Assembly (NCBI GenBank): GCA_020736575.1
Contig: JAGPYM010000001.1
Span: 3,224,001-3,288,000, forward strand
Length of the DNA stretch: 64,000 nucleotides
DNA from: Thelonectria olida
Taxonomy: Eukaryota; Ascomycota; Sordariomycetes; Hypocreales; Nectriaceae
Direction: 5' to 3'
Position 1 is the first letter of the stretch. Each line of letters starts with the position of its first letter. The notes under the pieces are model-generated. The model saw nothing but the letters and a program-made list of their open reading frames with translations, made no database searches and was not told where the DNA came from. Positions 1-11,677 of the stretch are shown piece after piece. The position numbers were made by a program, and so were the translations under genes.

Positions 1-509
1 CTGTGAACCCTCCGAGAAGCCTCTGCCCTCCATCACAGATGCCACATGCCACACAGCACATGGCCATGATAGAGCACTTGGACAGCCAAACCAGACCCAA
101 AAGAGCACAGCGGGAGGAGCAAAAAGGGCGGTGAAAACGACTTCGGTTGTCATGATGTTGTGAAGCGTCCGCACACACCAATTCGCCCATCCAAGAGAGG
201 GAAAAAAGAGGCACTAGCTAACTCAACAAGTTGCAGACAAGGCGGCAAGGCCCTGGTCCCTTGATCCCCTGGCCCGTCCCCTAGTTAAGTGCCACTGGAC
301 TGCTTTTTGGCCGTGTACTTTTCGATTCGTCCCGGCCGAGACAGTTCAAACAAACAAAGGGCCCCAATCCCAATCTCGCGAAATCCGCCGATACCCCTCC
401 GCTCCATTTCTTCTTCTTCTTCTTCAACTCACGTCCCCCGCCAACTTTTTCTCTCTTCTTCCTCCCAAGCATACAGACATCCTCTCCCTCCTCTATACAC
501 TCTTCCAAG
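1..509. promoter_or_regulatory. upstream region of HMG-CoA synthase
   Basis: No convincing coding sequence. The last 150 bases are pyrimidine-rich, with a TTC repeat at about 407-425 and further CT tracts up to the start codon at 510. This is typical of strongly expressed housekeeping promoters and 5' leaders in filamentous fungi. I could not recognise a TATA box or a sterol-response element with certainty. Confidence 0.5.
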
Positions 510-2317
510 ATGGCCTCCCGACCTCAGAACATTGGCATCAAGGCCATTGAGATTTACTTCCCCAGCCAGGTGAGTGTTGAGGTCTTCCTCTGCCCCGTGC
601 TCCTCAATCACCCCGAGATCAGATCTCTCTACGCAGGGGCAGCAGCAAACTTGCCTGTGGAAATTTCAGGGTCCTTGTTGTGCAGTGGTTGTGGTCATGT
701 TGGGATGTGATCGTGTGCCCCTCCATCCAATCCACCATCGCAACTTTTTTTTGTTGCCCCTCATCCCGCCACACGTTCTCCTCAACGCGACAAAGCTCTT
801 TGCTAACCACGGCCTGTTTACCACCTTTAGTATGTCGAGCAGACTGAGCTGGAGAAGTTTGACGGTGTCAGCACCGGCAAGTACACCATTGGCCTCGGCC
901 AGACCAAGATGAGCTTCTGCGACGACCGAGAGGGTATGTGTGGCCCTCCCCTTGAGCATGGCTCCCACAGGGCTAGCTGCGCAAGCGCAACAATGTCTCC
1001 ATCATAGACATGGAGAATAGAAACAACAAGTACTGACTTGGGAAATTCCCCGTGTGAAGACATCTACTCTTTCGCCCTCACCGCTACCTCCAACCTCCTC
1101 AAGAAGTACAAGATCGATCCCAACTCGATTGGCCGCCTCGAGGTCGGCACCGAGACCATTCTGGACAAGTCCAAGTCCGTCAAGACTGTTCTGATGCAGC
1201 TTTTCGGCGACAACACCAACATTGAGGGTGTCGACACCGTCAATGCCTGCTACGGCGGTACCAATGCCATCTTCAACACCGTCAACTGGGTTGAGAGCTC
1301 TGCTTGGGACGGTCGTGACGCCATTGTCGTTGCTGGTGACATTGCTCTCTACGCTAAGGGTAATGCCCGCCCAACTGGCGGCGCTGGTGCCGTTGCCCTT
1401 CTCATTGGCCCCAACGCCCCAATTGTCATGGAGCCTGGTCTCCGTGGTACCTACATGCAGCACGCCTATGACTTCTACAAGCCCGACCTGACCAGCGAGT
1501 ACCCCTATGTTGACGGTCACTACTCCGTCAACTGCTACACCAAGGCCCTCGACTCTGCTTACCGTGAGTATTGCAAGCGCGAGGCCAAGCAGTCCACAAA
1601 CGGCGTCACCAATGGCACCGACTCCTCTAAGACCAGCCTGGACCGCTTCGACTACATGGCTTTCCACGCCCCTACCTGCAAGCTCGTCCAGAAGTCATAT
1701 GCTCGTCTTCTCTACCATGACTACCTGGCCAACCCCGACTCCACCGCTTTCGCCGAGGTTGCCCCTGAGCTCCGCGATATGGATTACGAGAAATCTTTGA
1801 CCGACAAGGCTCTCGAGAAGACCTTCATGGGTCTTACCAAGAAGCGCTTCCAGGAGCGTGTCAACCCTGCCATCCAGGTCGCTACCCTGTGCGGTAACAT
1901 GTACTGCGGCAGTGTCTGGGGTGGTCTGGCCAGCTTGGTCAGCATCGTTGATAGCAAGGACCTCGAGGGCAAGCGCATCGGTCTCTTCAGCTACGGTTCC
2001 GGTCTGGCTGCTAGCTTCCTGTCTTTCCGTATCAACGGAAGTGTTGAACACATCGCCGATATTCTCGACATCCCCGCTCGTTTGGACGCCCGCCGTGCTG
2101 TGCCCCCTGCCACCTACGACAAGGTAAGTACAACTTGTAAGCTATTACTCAGATTTCATCAACTAACGAATCACTTTAGATGTGTGACCTCCGAAAGCAG
2201 GCTCACCTCCAGAAGGATTACACCCCCAAGGGTGAGATCTCGACCATTACCCCTGGAACCTACTACCTCACCAAGGTCGACGACATGTTCAAGCGAGAGT
2301 ATGCCATCCAGGCATAA
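510..2317 (+). CDS. ERG13: hydroxymethylglutaryl-CoA synthase
   Basis: Condenses acetyl-CoA with acetoacetyl-CoA to HMG-CoA, the committed entry to the mevalonate/ergosterol pathway, in the cytosol. Four exons join in phase: 510-569, 831-933, 1060-2123, 2180-2317, giving 454 aa, the normal eukaryotic length. The N-terminus ([14 protein letters not shown]) and the block [13 protein letters not shown], whose catalytic Cys is about residue 118, are diagnostic. Further conserved blocks are [40 protein letters not shown] and the [14 protein letters not shown] segment near the C-terminus. The first intron (261 bp) is long for this genome and lies 60 bases into the coding sequence. The gene is convergent with the DHCR24-like gene downstream. 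Identification is secure; exon borders are inferred from GT-AG signals and phase. Confidence 0.95.
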
Positions 2318-3493
2318 ATCGCCCCTCTCGTTTTAGCATGATGACCTTTCCGCTTCTTGCCTGTTATACTTTTGCCCAGCACTACTTTTGCTTATTTGGG
2401 CAGGCTTGCAACTCGTGCAATGCCAGGCCCCGGGGGACATCTCGCAGTCATGACGACTTATGGAGGAAATAGATGCATCTGGGAGGCGAACGCAAACCAT
2501 TTGATGATGATGATAGACTTGCACACGCGCATACGGGATCGTGTCGCAGGCCCCTTTAATTGAGCCGTCTGGTACACGATGAGACCATGTCGGCTTGTAG
2601 ATCTACGGGGACCGCGCCATCCTGAAGCTTCTTGAAGCTTGTGACGGCCCTATAGATTTGGCACTTGGCGCTGAGAAGAACTTCGATATCTAAGAATACA
2701 AGACTTCTGTTACAACTTGCATCTGAGTCGACAATTCATGACCTCGCCTCGTATGAATTTGTTCACGATGAGAACCCAACACGTCCTATCTTCCTACACC
2801 GTTTGGCGAGGTTATCTAAACTGCAACGGTTCTGTGCTCGCGCTCCCTGCCTTGACTTGGTCCAGCCATCGTTGCACGACTTGAGACGCATAATGATCGT
2901 CAACAGCCCCGGCACGACCAGTGTTCACCAATCCAGGCTCACGAACCGTTGGGGTCGCTATTAAATAGTGTACCCTCTTCCAACTAGTGGAAAATTACTG
3001 TGCCTTGGCGATTATCCGTAAATTCGAGCTTGGTGTTATAGTGTCTTGGAGGGCGTTCGATCCCGCGGCTCAAGAAGTGAAGTCAACACGCCGCGTGTCA
3101 ATGGGGCAATGAATGCAGAGTATGGAGTGGCCCGCCTTGTCAATTTCCAATAGATAGAACCACGCGACCTGCTTTCTTGTAGCTATTCTTTCCTTTTGAG
3201 ACGTGAAGCAACAGGAAACGCAACCAATAATGACATTCAGTATGAATCAGATTTAAGGCCAATTCTTCTTGGTCGTAATCGCACTCTTCACTTGCAGCCT
3301 GGCGCTCAAGGAGTATATCCAACAACAGCAGCTTTTGTTCTTTTCTATCATACACATCGTCTAAATATTGACACAGATTGCCTCATCTAATTGAGACACT
3401 GGCCACCCGGTTAGTCTAAACAAGTATACAAGCTTTCTCCTCTAGTTCATGCCTCGTCTATCATCAGGGTATCCAATTGCTCGATTGCCACGT
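2318..3493. other. intergenic, convergent 3' ends
   Basis: Space between the 3' ends of HMG-CoA synthase and the DHCR24-like gene. Short open frames exist (for example 2665-2964 on +) but none shows a domain, fungal codon bias or splice-supported extension. The 3000-3440 part is moderately AT-rich. I see no gene here. Confidence 0.4.
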
Positions 3494-5047
3494 CTATTTC
3501 TTCTCCTCCTTATACTTCCATTTAGCATGACGATGGAGCATGTAATCCTTGCTCTGGATGCTCTTCCAGATACCATAGAAGCCACCAAAGGGCTTGCGAC
3601 CCTTGAGGCTCTCCTTGGTTCGACGCGACTCTGCGCGACGAGCCTCGACATCAATCTTGACCTTGTCATAGACAGTGGGGAGCGTGGTGGCGTGGTACTT
3701 CTCGCGCAGTGCGTCATACCACTCTTTATTGTTGTACACCTTCCAGAAGTCTTCCTGGTCGTAATAAGTGTGCGCATACAGCCACTTCATGCCGCCTAGC
3801 TCGGTGAGCTTGGCCTCGAGCGCGCGGTTCTTGGTGACGAATTCGTCATGGTCGGCAGGACCCCAACCCCAGAGGCCGATGTTGAGTGAGGGCGGGACAG
3901 AGACGGTGCCGTCAGCAGAGGTTTCCGCCTCACCAGTGTGAGGGTGGAATGTAGGGGGGGCTGTCTGCTTCAGGGGGCAGAGCCACAGGGGCCAGATACC
4001 AAAGTTCTCGGCGGTGTAGTCGACAAAGGCCTCGGCGTTGCGGTAGGGCAGACCGAGGTCTTGGACGATGAAACGGGCAGACTCTCCAGAGCCATGAAGG
4101 GCGCGATACAGCATTCGGGTGTGGAGGAAGTCGTCGAGGAACCAGCGGAAGAATCGGTTGAAGGGCACGCCCTTGAAGTATGTAAAGGCGGCTGCACCAA
4201 CCCAGAAACCACCGCGGTCATATCGGAAAAAGTATTCGGCGAGAGGGATGTAATCGACAGGAGACGAGGATGAAGACGAAGACGAAGCGGAAGGGCCGGC
4301 AGAGGGAGCGTTCAGGGTGCGATCTTTGACGTGAAGGTAGTACCAAGGATCCCAAGCACCGCTGAATGTTTGGACAGGCTTGTCATCAGGTTTCTCGTTG
4401 GTAAGCTCGCCGGTGACAATGACGCCGTGGTCCTTGGAGAAAAGAATTCCGTCGACGTAGTCGTTGGATGGGTTCTCGGCCTCGGAACGCACACGAGCGA
4501 CGGCCTCGGCAACGCTGCTGGTCCGGTGGTATGTTGTCTTGACGAACTTCTTGGCCTCCATGAGCTGCAACTCCATCAACGTGGTGGTGCCGATGGATCC
4601 GACGGCGCCAGCAGCACCGCGGAACAGATCTGCGCGCTCCTCCCGCGAGGCCTTGACGACATCTCCATTGCCCAGCACCATTTCCACATAGTTGATGGTA
4701 TCGTTGAAGAATCCGTGCTTGAAAGACGAGCTCTCTCCCGCGGTGCCGGCAAAGCCACCTCCAGCGGTGATGCCGGGGAACTCCATGACGACGGGGGGCA
4801 CGAGGCCGTAGGGCAGCGTGGACTCGACAAGACGGTCCATGGGGACATTGGGCTCGACGAGGGCGGTGCGGGCAGCTTTGTCGACGCTGATGACATTCTT
4901 CAGAGCCGAGATGTCGACGGCGCGCGTGTTGCGCTGGGGTCGGGTGCTGTTGGTCGAGCCGTGGAAGATGCGGTAGGGTTCTCGGCGCTCGAAGAAGCCG
5001 CGGACGGCGGAGGCGATTGCCTCGACGGCCTTTGTGTGACGCTCCAT
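3494..5047 (-). CDS. DHCR24-like FAD-dependent sterol side-chain reductase family protein
   Basis: An FAD-binding (VAO/PCMH-type) oxidoreductase of the delta(24)-sterol reductase (DWARF1/Seladin) family. The members of known function reduce the C24 double bond of a sterol side chain with NAD(P)H. Single exon, 517 aa, close to the length of animal DHCR24. I start at ATG 5047 (MERHTKAVEAIA); the open frame extends further upstream but that stretch looks like leader. Visible features are the FAD fold at residues 20-190 with FHGSTNSTRP, the stretch PGITAGGGFAGTAGESSSF and NGDVVKASREE. A hydrophobic aromatic segment near residues 265-300 and the C-terminal block YDQEDFW follow. Fungal ergosterol synthesis uses Erg4 rather than a DHCR24 enzyme for side-chain reduction, so the substrate is uncertain. 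It lies tail-to-tail with HMG-CoA synthase. Confidence 0.8.
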   Translation of the reverse strand: MERHTKAVEAIASAVRGFFERREPYRIFHGSTNSTRPQRNTRAVDISALKNVISVDKAARTALVEPNVPMDRLVESTLPYGLVPPVVMEFPGITAGGGFAGTAGESSSFKHGFFNDTINYVEMVLGNGDVVKASREERADLFRGAAGAVGSIGTTTLMELQLMEAKKFVKTTYHRTSSVAEAVARVRSEAENPSNDYVDGILFSKDHGVIVTGELTNEKPDDKPVQTFSGAWDPWYYLHVKDRTLNAPSAGPSASSSSSSSSPVDYIPLAEYFFRYDRGGFWVGAAAFTYFKGVPFNRFFRWFLDDFLHTRMLYRALHGSGESARFIVQDLGLPYRNAEAFVDYTAENFGIWPLWLCPLKQTAPPTFHPHTGEAETSADGTVSVPPSLNIGLWGWGPADHDEFVTKNRALEAKLTELGGMKWLYAHTYYDQEDFWKVYNNKEWYDALREKYHATTLPTVYDKVKIDVEARRAESRRTKESLKGRKPFGGFYGIWKSIQSKDYMLHRHAKWKYKEEKK

Positions 5048-5679
5048 GACGAGGTCGGAGGGCGTCGAGGGCCGAAGAGAGGACAGAGGATGGAGGAGGG
5101 GAGGGCGAATTGGAGTGATTGAGGTTGCGTGTGAAGGAAAGACGATGGAGATGGAGCAAAACCGGAGAACCAACGACAAGGGTCCGGCTGAAGCTCCGGC
5201 TGTAGCTCCGGCTCCACCCCCACGAGCCCGGAGCTCTACAAGATGCCGAGAGCTGTGTCGAGGTTAGTATTGTATCCCATTATTTCGTCAATTCCAGTTG
5301 TCATTCTTTCTCTTAACTTTCAGGAGGGAACATTTGGCTGTCAACCCATCCACTCGCGGCCTCGGCATACTGTCTGTAGTGCCTGGGTACTCACACAATC
5401 TCTCCTGCACTCATTTTCTAACACTGCCAAAGACATTGGGCATATACGAGGGCAATTCAATTCTACCAGATATAAATCGGAAACTCTGGCTCAAACATAC
5501 ATCGAATGAGGAAACCGATCAAACGCTCACGCCCCCCATGCCAGTCCTCTCTGCAACGCCCAAGTCATCAAGATCCCTCCAGCCCAATGTCCACCACCTA
5601 CGTGAAATCATGAACCCAGCCCATACAGATTACACCGGAATCTATTCCTTATCCACCCAACCGTCCAACGTCAACTCCG
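5048..5679. promoter_or_regulatory. upstream region of the DHCR24-like gene
   Basis: Contains the promoter of the minus-strand oxidoreductase and the 3' flank of the next minus-strand hydrolase. A short GCTCCGGCT-type repetition is visible at about 5185-5215. No further gene is recognised. Confidence 0.35.
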
Positions 5680-7212
5680 TCACAGCTTCGCTGCTGCAAA
5701 CGGCAAGGATTCTTTAGCCGCCTGCAACACCCGTTGGCGCATCTCGTCATCTGTCACATCACTCAGCTCCTCGAACCGAAGAGGCAGCTCCTCCAGCGTT
5801 CGAGCTTTGATTGCCATCGCGCTCGCCATGATGCTTCCCGGATCCTCTACCGCAGCTCTGATGAAGCCCGCCCACGCATCGTAGCATCGGTGCGTCGACG
5901 GCGCGTTGCGCAGCAGCAGCGCGAAGCAGTGCGGCATGGCCTCGTACTCCTCAAACACAACCGGCACCTTGTCGACCTCAAGCTTCCGTGCTAGGAACTT
6001 GGCCTCGTACGCGAGTATCTCCCACCCCGTGCAGATGTAGATGGGCGGCGCCCCCTCCCAGCTGCGGGCCATGACGAGCGAGGCCAGCGGGTGCGGCGCC
6101 AGCGCATCGTTGACATAGAGTCTCTTGCGCGGGGGGTTGGCAGGCCAGATGTCGCACGACGGAAACTCGAGCTTCTCTAGGGACTCGGGCTTGGGCAGGT
6201 AGTCGTACGGCGTCGGCGTGTCTAGCTCCCACGTTGGCGCGCTCTGCGTAATGTCCAGCCATGGCGAGCTGACAGCGACTCCTGCGGGCAGCGGGACTTG
6301 GCGCAGCTCTCCGTGCCACATGATCAGAGACTCTTGTCTCCGGAGTTCCATGAGCAGCTGCAGTAACGCAAGAGCAAGGTTGCCACCGGCACTAGGGTCG
6401 ACGAGGTGCTCCAATTAGCGGCTGGGAACATGAAGAAACGGCCGGTCATCTTCGAGAAGGACTTACCTGTCACCGGAAAGCACAATGTGCTCCGGTCGCA
6501 CGGGATCATGGTAAGCGTCCGGAGGAGGATACAGCAGGGTCAAGTAAGACACCAGGGCATCGAGCAAAGCGGCCGGGAAAGGATGCTGAGGAGCAAGACG
6601 ATAACGGACCGAGTAGCAACGGCCACCGGTCAGCTTGGCCAGCCTTTTCGTAGTCGGGCGATGGGTTGCCGGATCGCAAAGGTAGTAGGCGCCGCCATGC
6701 AAGTAGAGAGTAGTCGTCGGCTCGGTGCATTCGTCCATCATGCCGTGATACCGCTCGCGCTCCGACGTGTCGGGCAATGGCTCGTTGCGCGTCACTCCCG
6801 CGCGGTACCCAGTCCACTCGGCCTCGACGTCGACAAGGTCGGGGATTGGAATTGGAGCTCGAAATTTGGAGTCCGCATCTGCCGAGGTTGGGCTGGCAAG
6901 GCCCTCGAGTGCGTCTATGAGGGCATCTCGAACCCCAGACTCGGGTGGTCGAGGCGAGGCATACTTGCTAACCCAGATGGTTCCCTTGAGGGGAGTATCA
7001 CGCGTCGAAAACGCTTGTATCTGGGCGATGCTGTGCGGCTTAGAAGGGGTGAGGATGGCGCGCAAAACGGCGACCCATAGAGAGCTGCGGAGATCAAGAT
7101 ACTCTGCCGAGTCGGAGAGTTGAAGGATGTGTAAGAGGGAGACGCGGCAAATGAGAGGTATTAGCGGCAGAGAAGCCCAAGCGGCCTTTAGAGATTCGGT
7201 AGATATCTTCAT
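5680..7212 (-). CDS. alpha/beta hydrolase, HSL/GDXG esterase-lipase family
   Basis: Carboxylester hydrolase of the hormone-sensitive-lipase group. Two exons, 6467-7212 and 5680-6391, flank a 75-bp GT-AG intron placed exactly inside the nucleophile motif. Joining them restores GDSAGG (donor after GGTGACAG, acceptor before TGCC), which confirms the splice. The product is 485 aa. HGGAYY (oxyanion hole) lies near residue 172 and GDSAGG near 247. The acid and base are probably the Asp/Glu after the CTGWEIL segment and the His of EAMPHCF. The N-terminal 130 residues form a cap with a hydrophobic stretch but no clear signal peptide. Substrate unknown; relatives act on short acyl esters, sterol esters or xenobiotics. 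Confidence 0.85.
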
Positions 7213-8364
7213 TTTTATGCAAAGTTGAGGGGCTAAAGGAGAACGAACAGGGTATAAAGTAAATGGGGGAATAGGGATATGATTGTCGATGACGCCTATG
7301 AAGCACAGAATGTGTGTGTGCGGGGAGGTGATGCGGTGAAGTTGAGCCGAGGTGAAAGTCTAGTTAGCAGGTGAACGACACAATAGGAAGAAATAAGACT
7401 AGTTCTAGACGAGCGAGTCGCGCCTAAGAAACGAAGTGAATCGGAAGAAAAGAAAGGAAAGGAATTGGGGTAACGTGATATTAAATAGTAAAGATCCGAG
7501 CTACTTTGTCTATGATGGAATGAAGATGAGAGGGGGAGAGTTAGAATTCGAACAGGCGGTGATGGCCTCAGAGATGGATGTCCTTGCCAACTGCTGTAAG
7601 TCGACCCGTTGACGTTCGGCCGCGGAAGCAGCATCGAACAAGATGGATCCAACGAGCAGATGGAGGGAGATGAACCGGGGGGACGACAAGCAGCTCGACG
7701 AAATGATTCGCGAATAGGTTCGCATCTCAGGCCAAGTCTGGAATGGCGGTATTTTGTAGTTATTGGAATGCTCGTCGACGGAAAGTTTGCTGCGTTCAAC
7801 GGCCCACGGAAACTCCACCTCGACTATTCGAATAGGTATTGTGCATTGTCGTGCTGTTTTGACGATGGCGTTTCCGCTGTCTCATCCTTGCTTGCTCACA
7901 GGCGGGGAAGACGAGATCGCATATTGCAATACTCGGTCATCCATACACATGGCATGCATATATATTGCCCGCCTTGCCGCCGCCATCAGCGAGCGAGTGG
8001 GCGCTGTGTTGTACTGCCTGTTTGGGTAATTGTTGCGTGCCAGCAGATGGATGCAATTCCCCTCTTCTGTGCAGTCGGTCTCTTAATTAACGGTACTATA
8101 GCCTCCATCCTGTCCTGTCCTGTCCTGTCGGGCCGCTGACACTGGCGGGGATTGCATCGCAGCTGGGAGTCAACCTACCGAGTCTCAACATAACGCCTAC
8201 CATCTCATTCGTGGATGGAAATCTACACCTGCCTTATACGCAGAAGTCGGGCCATTCCGACAGCAGAGCGAGCAGAGGTCTGCGCGTTCACAATGCAGCT
8301 GAATCTCGGTTCTACCAAGATGGACGGAGCATCCCGTTTTATTCACGAATTACATATGACTTGT
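7213..8364. other. intergenic region
   Basis: Promoter side of the HSL-type hydrolase and 3' flank of the next minus-strand gene. Overlapping open frames on both strands (7609-8139 +, 7296-7799 -) lack domains and consistent codon bias, so I do not call them. Confidence 0.35.
8108..8129. repeat. short (CCTGT)n microsatellite
   Basis: About four tandem copies of a CCTGT pentamer, in intergenic DNA. Confidence 0.7.
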
Positions 8365-9459
8365 CTAATACCCGTACCTCCATTTTTGCAAGCCGCAAGC
8401 TGCCGTTGGTTCTATATTCCGTTCTGCTGCGGCCGTGATCGCGCGGTTATCAAGATGAGACCCCCATCCGCCGTGGTGGTTCAGCCAGTACAGCCCTTGC
8501 AACGAGGCAAACACCAAGCAATCTACCGCAGCCCAACCAACGCACTTGTACCAGATTCTGAGGTTCCACCCCAGACTGCGATATGATTTCCATGCTTGAG
8601 GAGACAAGTAAAAGCAACATAGCCATGCCGCTCCGACAGCAAAGAAAACAAGCGCTTGCTTGCCATACGGTTCGTCGCCCTGGATCGATCGAGTAGCGTA
8701 ATCGTAAATCCAGTGGGACTGGAAATGGTAGCCGGCGATGCGAAGGACTGTGACGCCGGGGCTGATGACACTCAGGTGCAAACGGTCAACTTCGGCGAGG
8801 AGTGCCTGAGCCTCCGCCCTGACGGTTCGACCACTGAACCCAGGGGGGTAAACGATGAAGACGACGGGGACAATAGAGATGCCCACAAAAGCGCAGTAAG
8901 CCAGAATCAACCCCAGTTTGCGGACAAGTCCGACGTAAGAATAGAGAATGAACACTCCGAACCTGCGTCACGTCAGCGTGCAAGCCATCCCTGGGGCGCA
9001 CAGAAACTACTCACAGGACGAGCTGGCTCAGGCAAACGGCCACGGACTGAACCAGGTTGAGCCATGTATGCGCCTTTGTCGGTGTCCGTATGACGTTTCC
9101 TTGCCTGTACTCCGGTGCCATGGTGATTAACAACATTAACGCGACCTGCTCCGTGGCTGCGATGAGGTTGAACAGGACGTAGGCCGACGACACCGCCCCG
9201 CATCCACGTTTGATGAGGCGCCCACGCTCCTCGCCGTCGTACCCTCTGACAATGAGATCATAGTGCGGGAGGAACGAAGCGACACTCAGGCCGATGAGGG
9301 CTCTAGATAGGTTTTGTTAGCCTGTCATGCTGGTGTTGGCGCCGAGCAGGTGAACAATGCGTACAGTCGGGGGAGTGCTGTCAGCTCCTTCAGGGCCGTC
9401 CTAAAAATGCTCGTTGAAGGATAGGCGTGAAACGTCTTTTCGGGTTCGGGGGAGTTCAT
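8365..9459 (-). CDS. multipass membrane protein of unknown function
   Basis: I do not recognise the family. Three exons join in phase: 9365-9459, 9015-9302, 8365-8962, giving 326 aa. About seven hydrophobic segments are visible. They include ALIGLSVASFL, SSAYVLFNLIAA, VALMLLITMA and a long helix pair after WLNLVQSVAVCLSQLVLFG. Two more lie near ALVFFAVGAAWLCCFYL and the C-terminal VDCLVFASLQGLYWL. There is no signal peptide; the start MNSPEPEKTF is chosen because it opens the frame that splices into the first helix. Introns are 62 and 52 bp. A receptor-like or scaffold membrane protein is possible, but no motif supports a function. Confidence 0.6.
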
Positions 9460-10108
9460 TTCGGCAAAATGTGGGCTATAATAATGACTGATGAAAGATT
9501 GTTGATCGTATCATACGTCTTCTTCTGTTCATCTGAACATGGCGGGCCGCAGGCTGAGGTTGAGCGGGACGAGTAGGAGGAAGAGAAGGCAGGTAATTGG
9601 GAACGAAAATCGGCATTGACGGTGATATATAAATTAAAAAGATTTCTCTCATTTCCAGATCAAGGGGGTCAAACTTAGGCAGACGCGGGTCAGCTGTTGG
9701 TTGTTGTCGAGTTGTTTTTGGTAATGGCCGAATGGCAGGGATTATGGCCAATGTCGCTTCACTTACGACGTGCAACAGAGTACAACCAACGAAGGATTCC
9801 ATAAAAGACGATTTCAACCAACCATTTTGAGGAGCAGCACGGACTATTCGTCGCTCAATGTCGTGTCTGAGTGTTGGCAAAAATCTGTCCGGGCAGGCAG
9901 CGATAACGCTCAAGGTTGGATTGCGAGAGGATATCACACATGTGTCTGGCCTTCAAGTCCAATATCTATACTTGTCTAATGTCTATTCACATCATCTCTT
10001 AATGAGCCATGTCGTGCCATCCGTCTTGGTTTGCCCTCTTCCTAATCATGGATCATACTGTACAGGTCCTGGAAGTGAATTGACTCCGCCAAACAGGACC
10101 GGTCTCAC
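9460..10108. other. intergenic region
   Basis: Promoter of the membrane-protein gene plus the 3' flank of the esterase gene. A short minus-strand open frame (9476-9937) shows no domain. I see nothing else. Confidence 0.35.
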
Positions 10109-11677
10109 CTAAACGCACTTCCAGCTATCAGGAAGTCTGGGGTCGCCAACCCCATCGTACATGTTTCGAAGAGGATACTTGCAATGGCGTCTCTGAAATG
10201 CAACTTTCCCCGAGTTTTTGCTCCCATTAACATAGGCAGCCCCAAGGATTGATTCTGGGGCAATGCCCTCCTCGACCCATTTGATCATGGCAGACAGCAC
10301 ATTCCCCTCCGGCCCATCCTCATGAACTGTGTCCTCAGAATTGCCAATAAAGGTTGCTCCAGGGCCTCCGCTGCAGTGATCAAGCCCTGAGATGCGAAAA
10401 TAACGGTAGAAGTCGTCGAGGGTCTCGGGTTTCACCCTCATGGTCCTCAGGACATGTATATAATACCGCATGGAATTGTCACTGCTGATCTTGGTGTCCT
10501 GGAGGCCGTGGTAATGAAGGATCTTGGTTCCTCGGCTCATGGCACCTGATAGGTCTCCCTCCCAAGTGTCAATGTTGAATAAATTTGACTGCCATGCTGC
10601 CTCAAAATCTTCTTTGCCAATTGTAGCGGGATCCCACGTTGGGTCGTTGTGGATGGCGTATCTGAACCAATCCACAGAGTATTGGAAAGGCTGGCCCGAG
10701 ACCAGCGGACCGTAAGGCACACCGGGCTGCAATCGAGGATACACCAAGTATGATCCATTCGATCGTAGAGGGGAAAAGACTGCCCGAACGGTATTGGCTT
10801 GAGCCTTTGTCAAGCAATCCTCACTCTGGCTGGAGTTGCAGATGAGAGCCTCTGGACGGTACTGGCACAGATTCGGGTCCTCAATGATCCCATCGGCAAA
10901 GCCGTCAAGACCATCGCACTGCCTCATTACATCTTGCTGAACGACTGACCATAGATCGGGAGGGAGATAGCTCGGAGCACCGGGCGCGCCAGTGATGGGA
11001 AGAAAGTGGCCTCTCCATGAGCTGAGGTTATTGAAGGCAAAGGCTGGCGCACCGGCAACAATGCCATCGAAATCATCAGGGAAGTCTTGAGCAGACTTGA
11101 AGCCCTGCCTTCCGCCAGCCGAGCAGCCCAAGAAATACGACTTTGTGTGCTCTTGTCCGTAAAAGGCCTCGGTGACTTGTTTGCCAATGACGACGCCTGT
11201 GTGGACAGAGCGGTAGGCAAAGTCTTCGATGGCTCCGGTGTTCTTGTAGAAGGCGATGCCGCTCGTGCCGTTATGGCCACCGTTGGCACCGACAGTAGCA
11301 AATCCGTTTTTCACGGCATAGGCCATATCTTCGTATTGGATACACCCGCCGAGTCCCCCGTTCCCGGTGCTGAGGAATCGCCCGGTCCAGTTGAACGGCA
11401 GCCAGGCTTCGAGCGAGATGTTGCTTGTCGGGCTGGTGGTGACTGACATGGCGACCCGGCAGAAATCGGTTTTGACTGTCTGTCTTAAACGATTGCATGT
11501 TGGATGGTTGTCAGGAAACGCCAAAAGAGTGCCTGAAGAGACGGTCTCTGTGAACCAAGTAGTCGTGTTTGGCAGGGCGAGTCTTTCGCCTAGGTTAGCG
11601 CAGCGATCGGCCCATGTACACACTGCGCACTGAGCTATTTGTAGGATTTGGGGACTGAAAGAGGGTAAGGGCTTCAT
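10109..11677 (-). CDS. tannase/feruloyl esterase family protein
   Basis: Hydrolyses ester bonds between phenolic acids and sugars or other alcohols. Single exon, 522 aa from ATG 11677; an in-frame extension upstream begins with TTG and is not used. The family's split catalytic signature is present: the serine motif GCSAGGRQG near residue 198, a conserved Asp region around HYHGLQDTKIS and the histidine in LDHCSGGPGA. The paired cysteines typical of the CS-D-HC motif are also present. The central lid with cysteine-rich DGLDGFADGIIEDPNLC, a calcium-binding-type loop, is intact. Oddity: no convincing signal peptide follows the chosen ATG, although relatives are secreted. A separate ATG at about 11752 opens a short hydrophobic peptide in another frame, so a missed 5' exon is possible. 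Confidence 0.85.
   Translation of the reverse strand: MKPLPSFSPQILQIAQCAVCTWADRCANLGERLALPNTTTWFTETVSSGTLLAFPDNHPTCNRLRQTVKTDFCRVAMSVTTSPTSNISLEAWLPFNWTGRFLSTGNGGLGGCIQYEDMAYAVKNGFATVGANGGHNGTSGIAFYKNTGAIEDFAYRSVHTGVVIGKQVTEAFYGQEHTKSYFLGCSAGGRQGFKSAQDFPDDFDGIVAGAPAFAFNNLSSWRGHFLPITGAPGAPSYLPPDLWSVVQQDVMRQCDGLDGFADGIIEDPNLCQYRPEALICNSSQSEDCLTKAQANTVRAVFSPLRSNGSYLVYPRLQPGVPYGPLVSGQPFQYSVDWFRYAIHNDPTWDPATIGKEDFEAAWQSNLFNIDTWEGDLSGAMSRGTKILHYHGLQDTKISSDNSMRYYIHVLRTMRVKPETLDDFYRYFRISGLDHCSGGPGATFIGNSEDTVHEDGPEGNVLSAMIKWVEEGIAPESILGAAYVNGSKNSGKVAFQRRHCKYPLRNMYDGVGDPRLPDSWKCV

Noticed and set aside
7609..8139. 176-codon plus-strand open frame with a hydrophobic end
   Set aside because: Overlaps equally long minus-strand frames, no domain, start codon context not distinctive.
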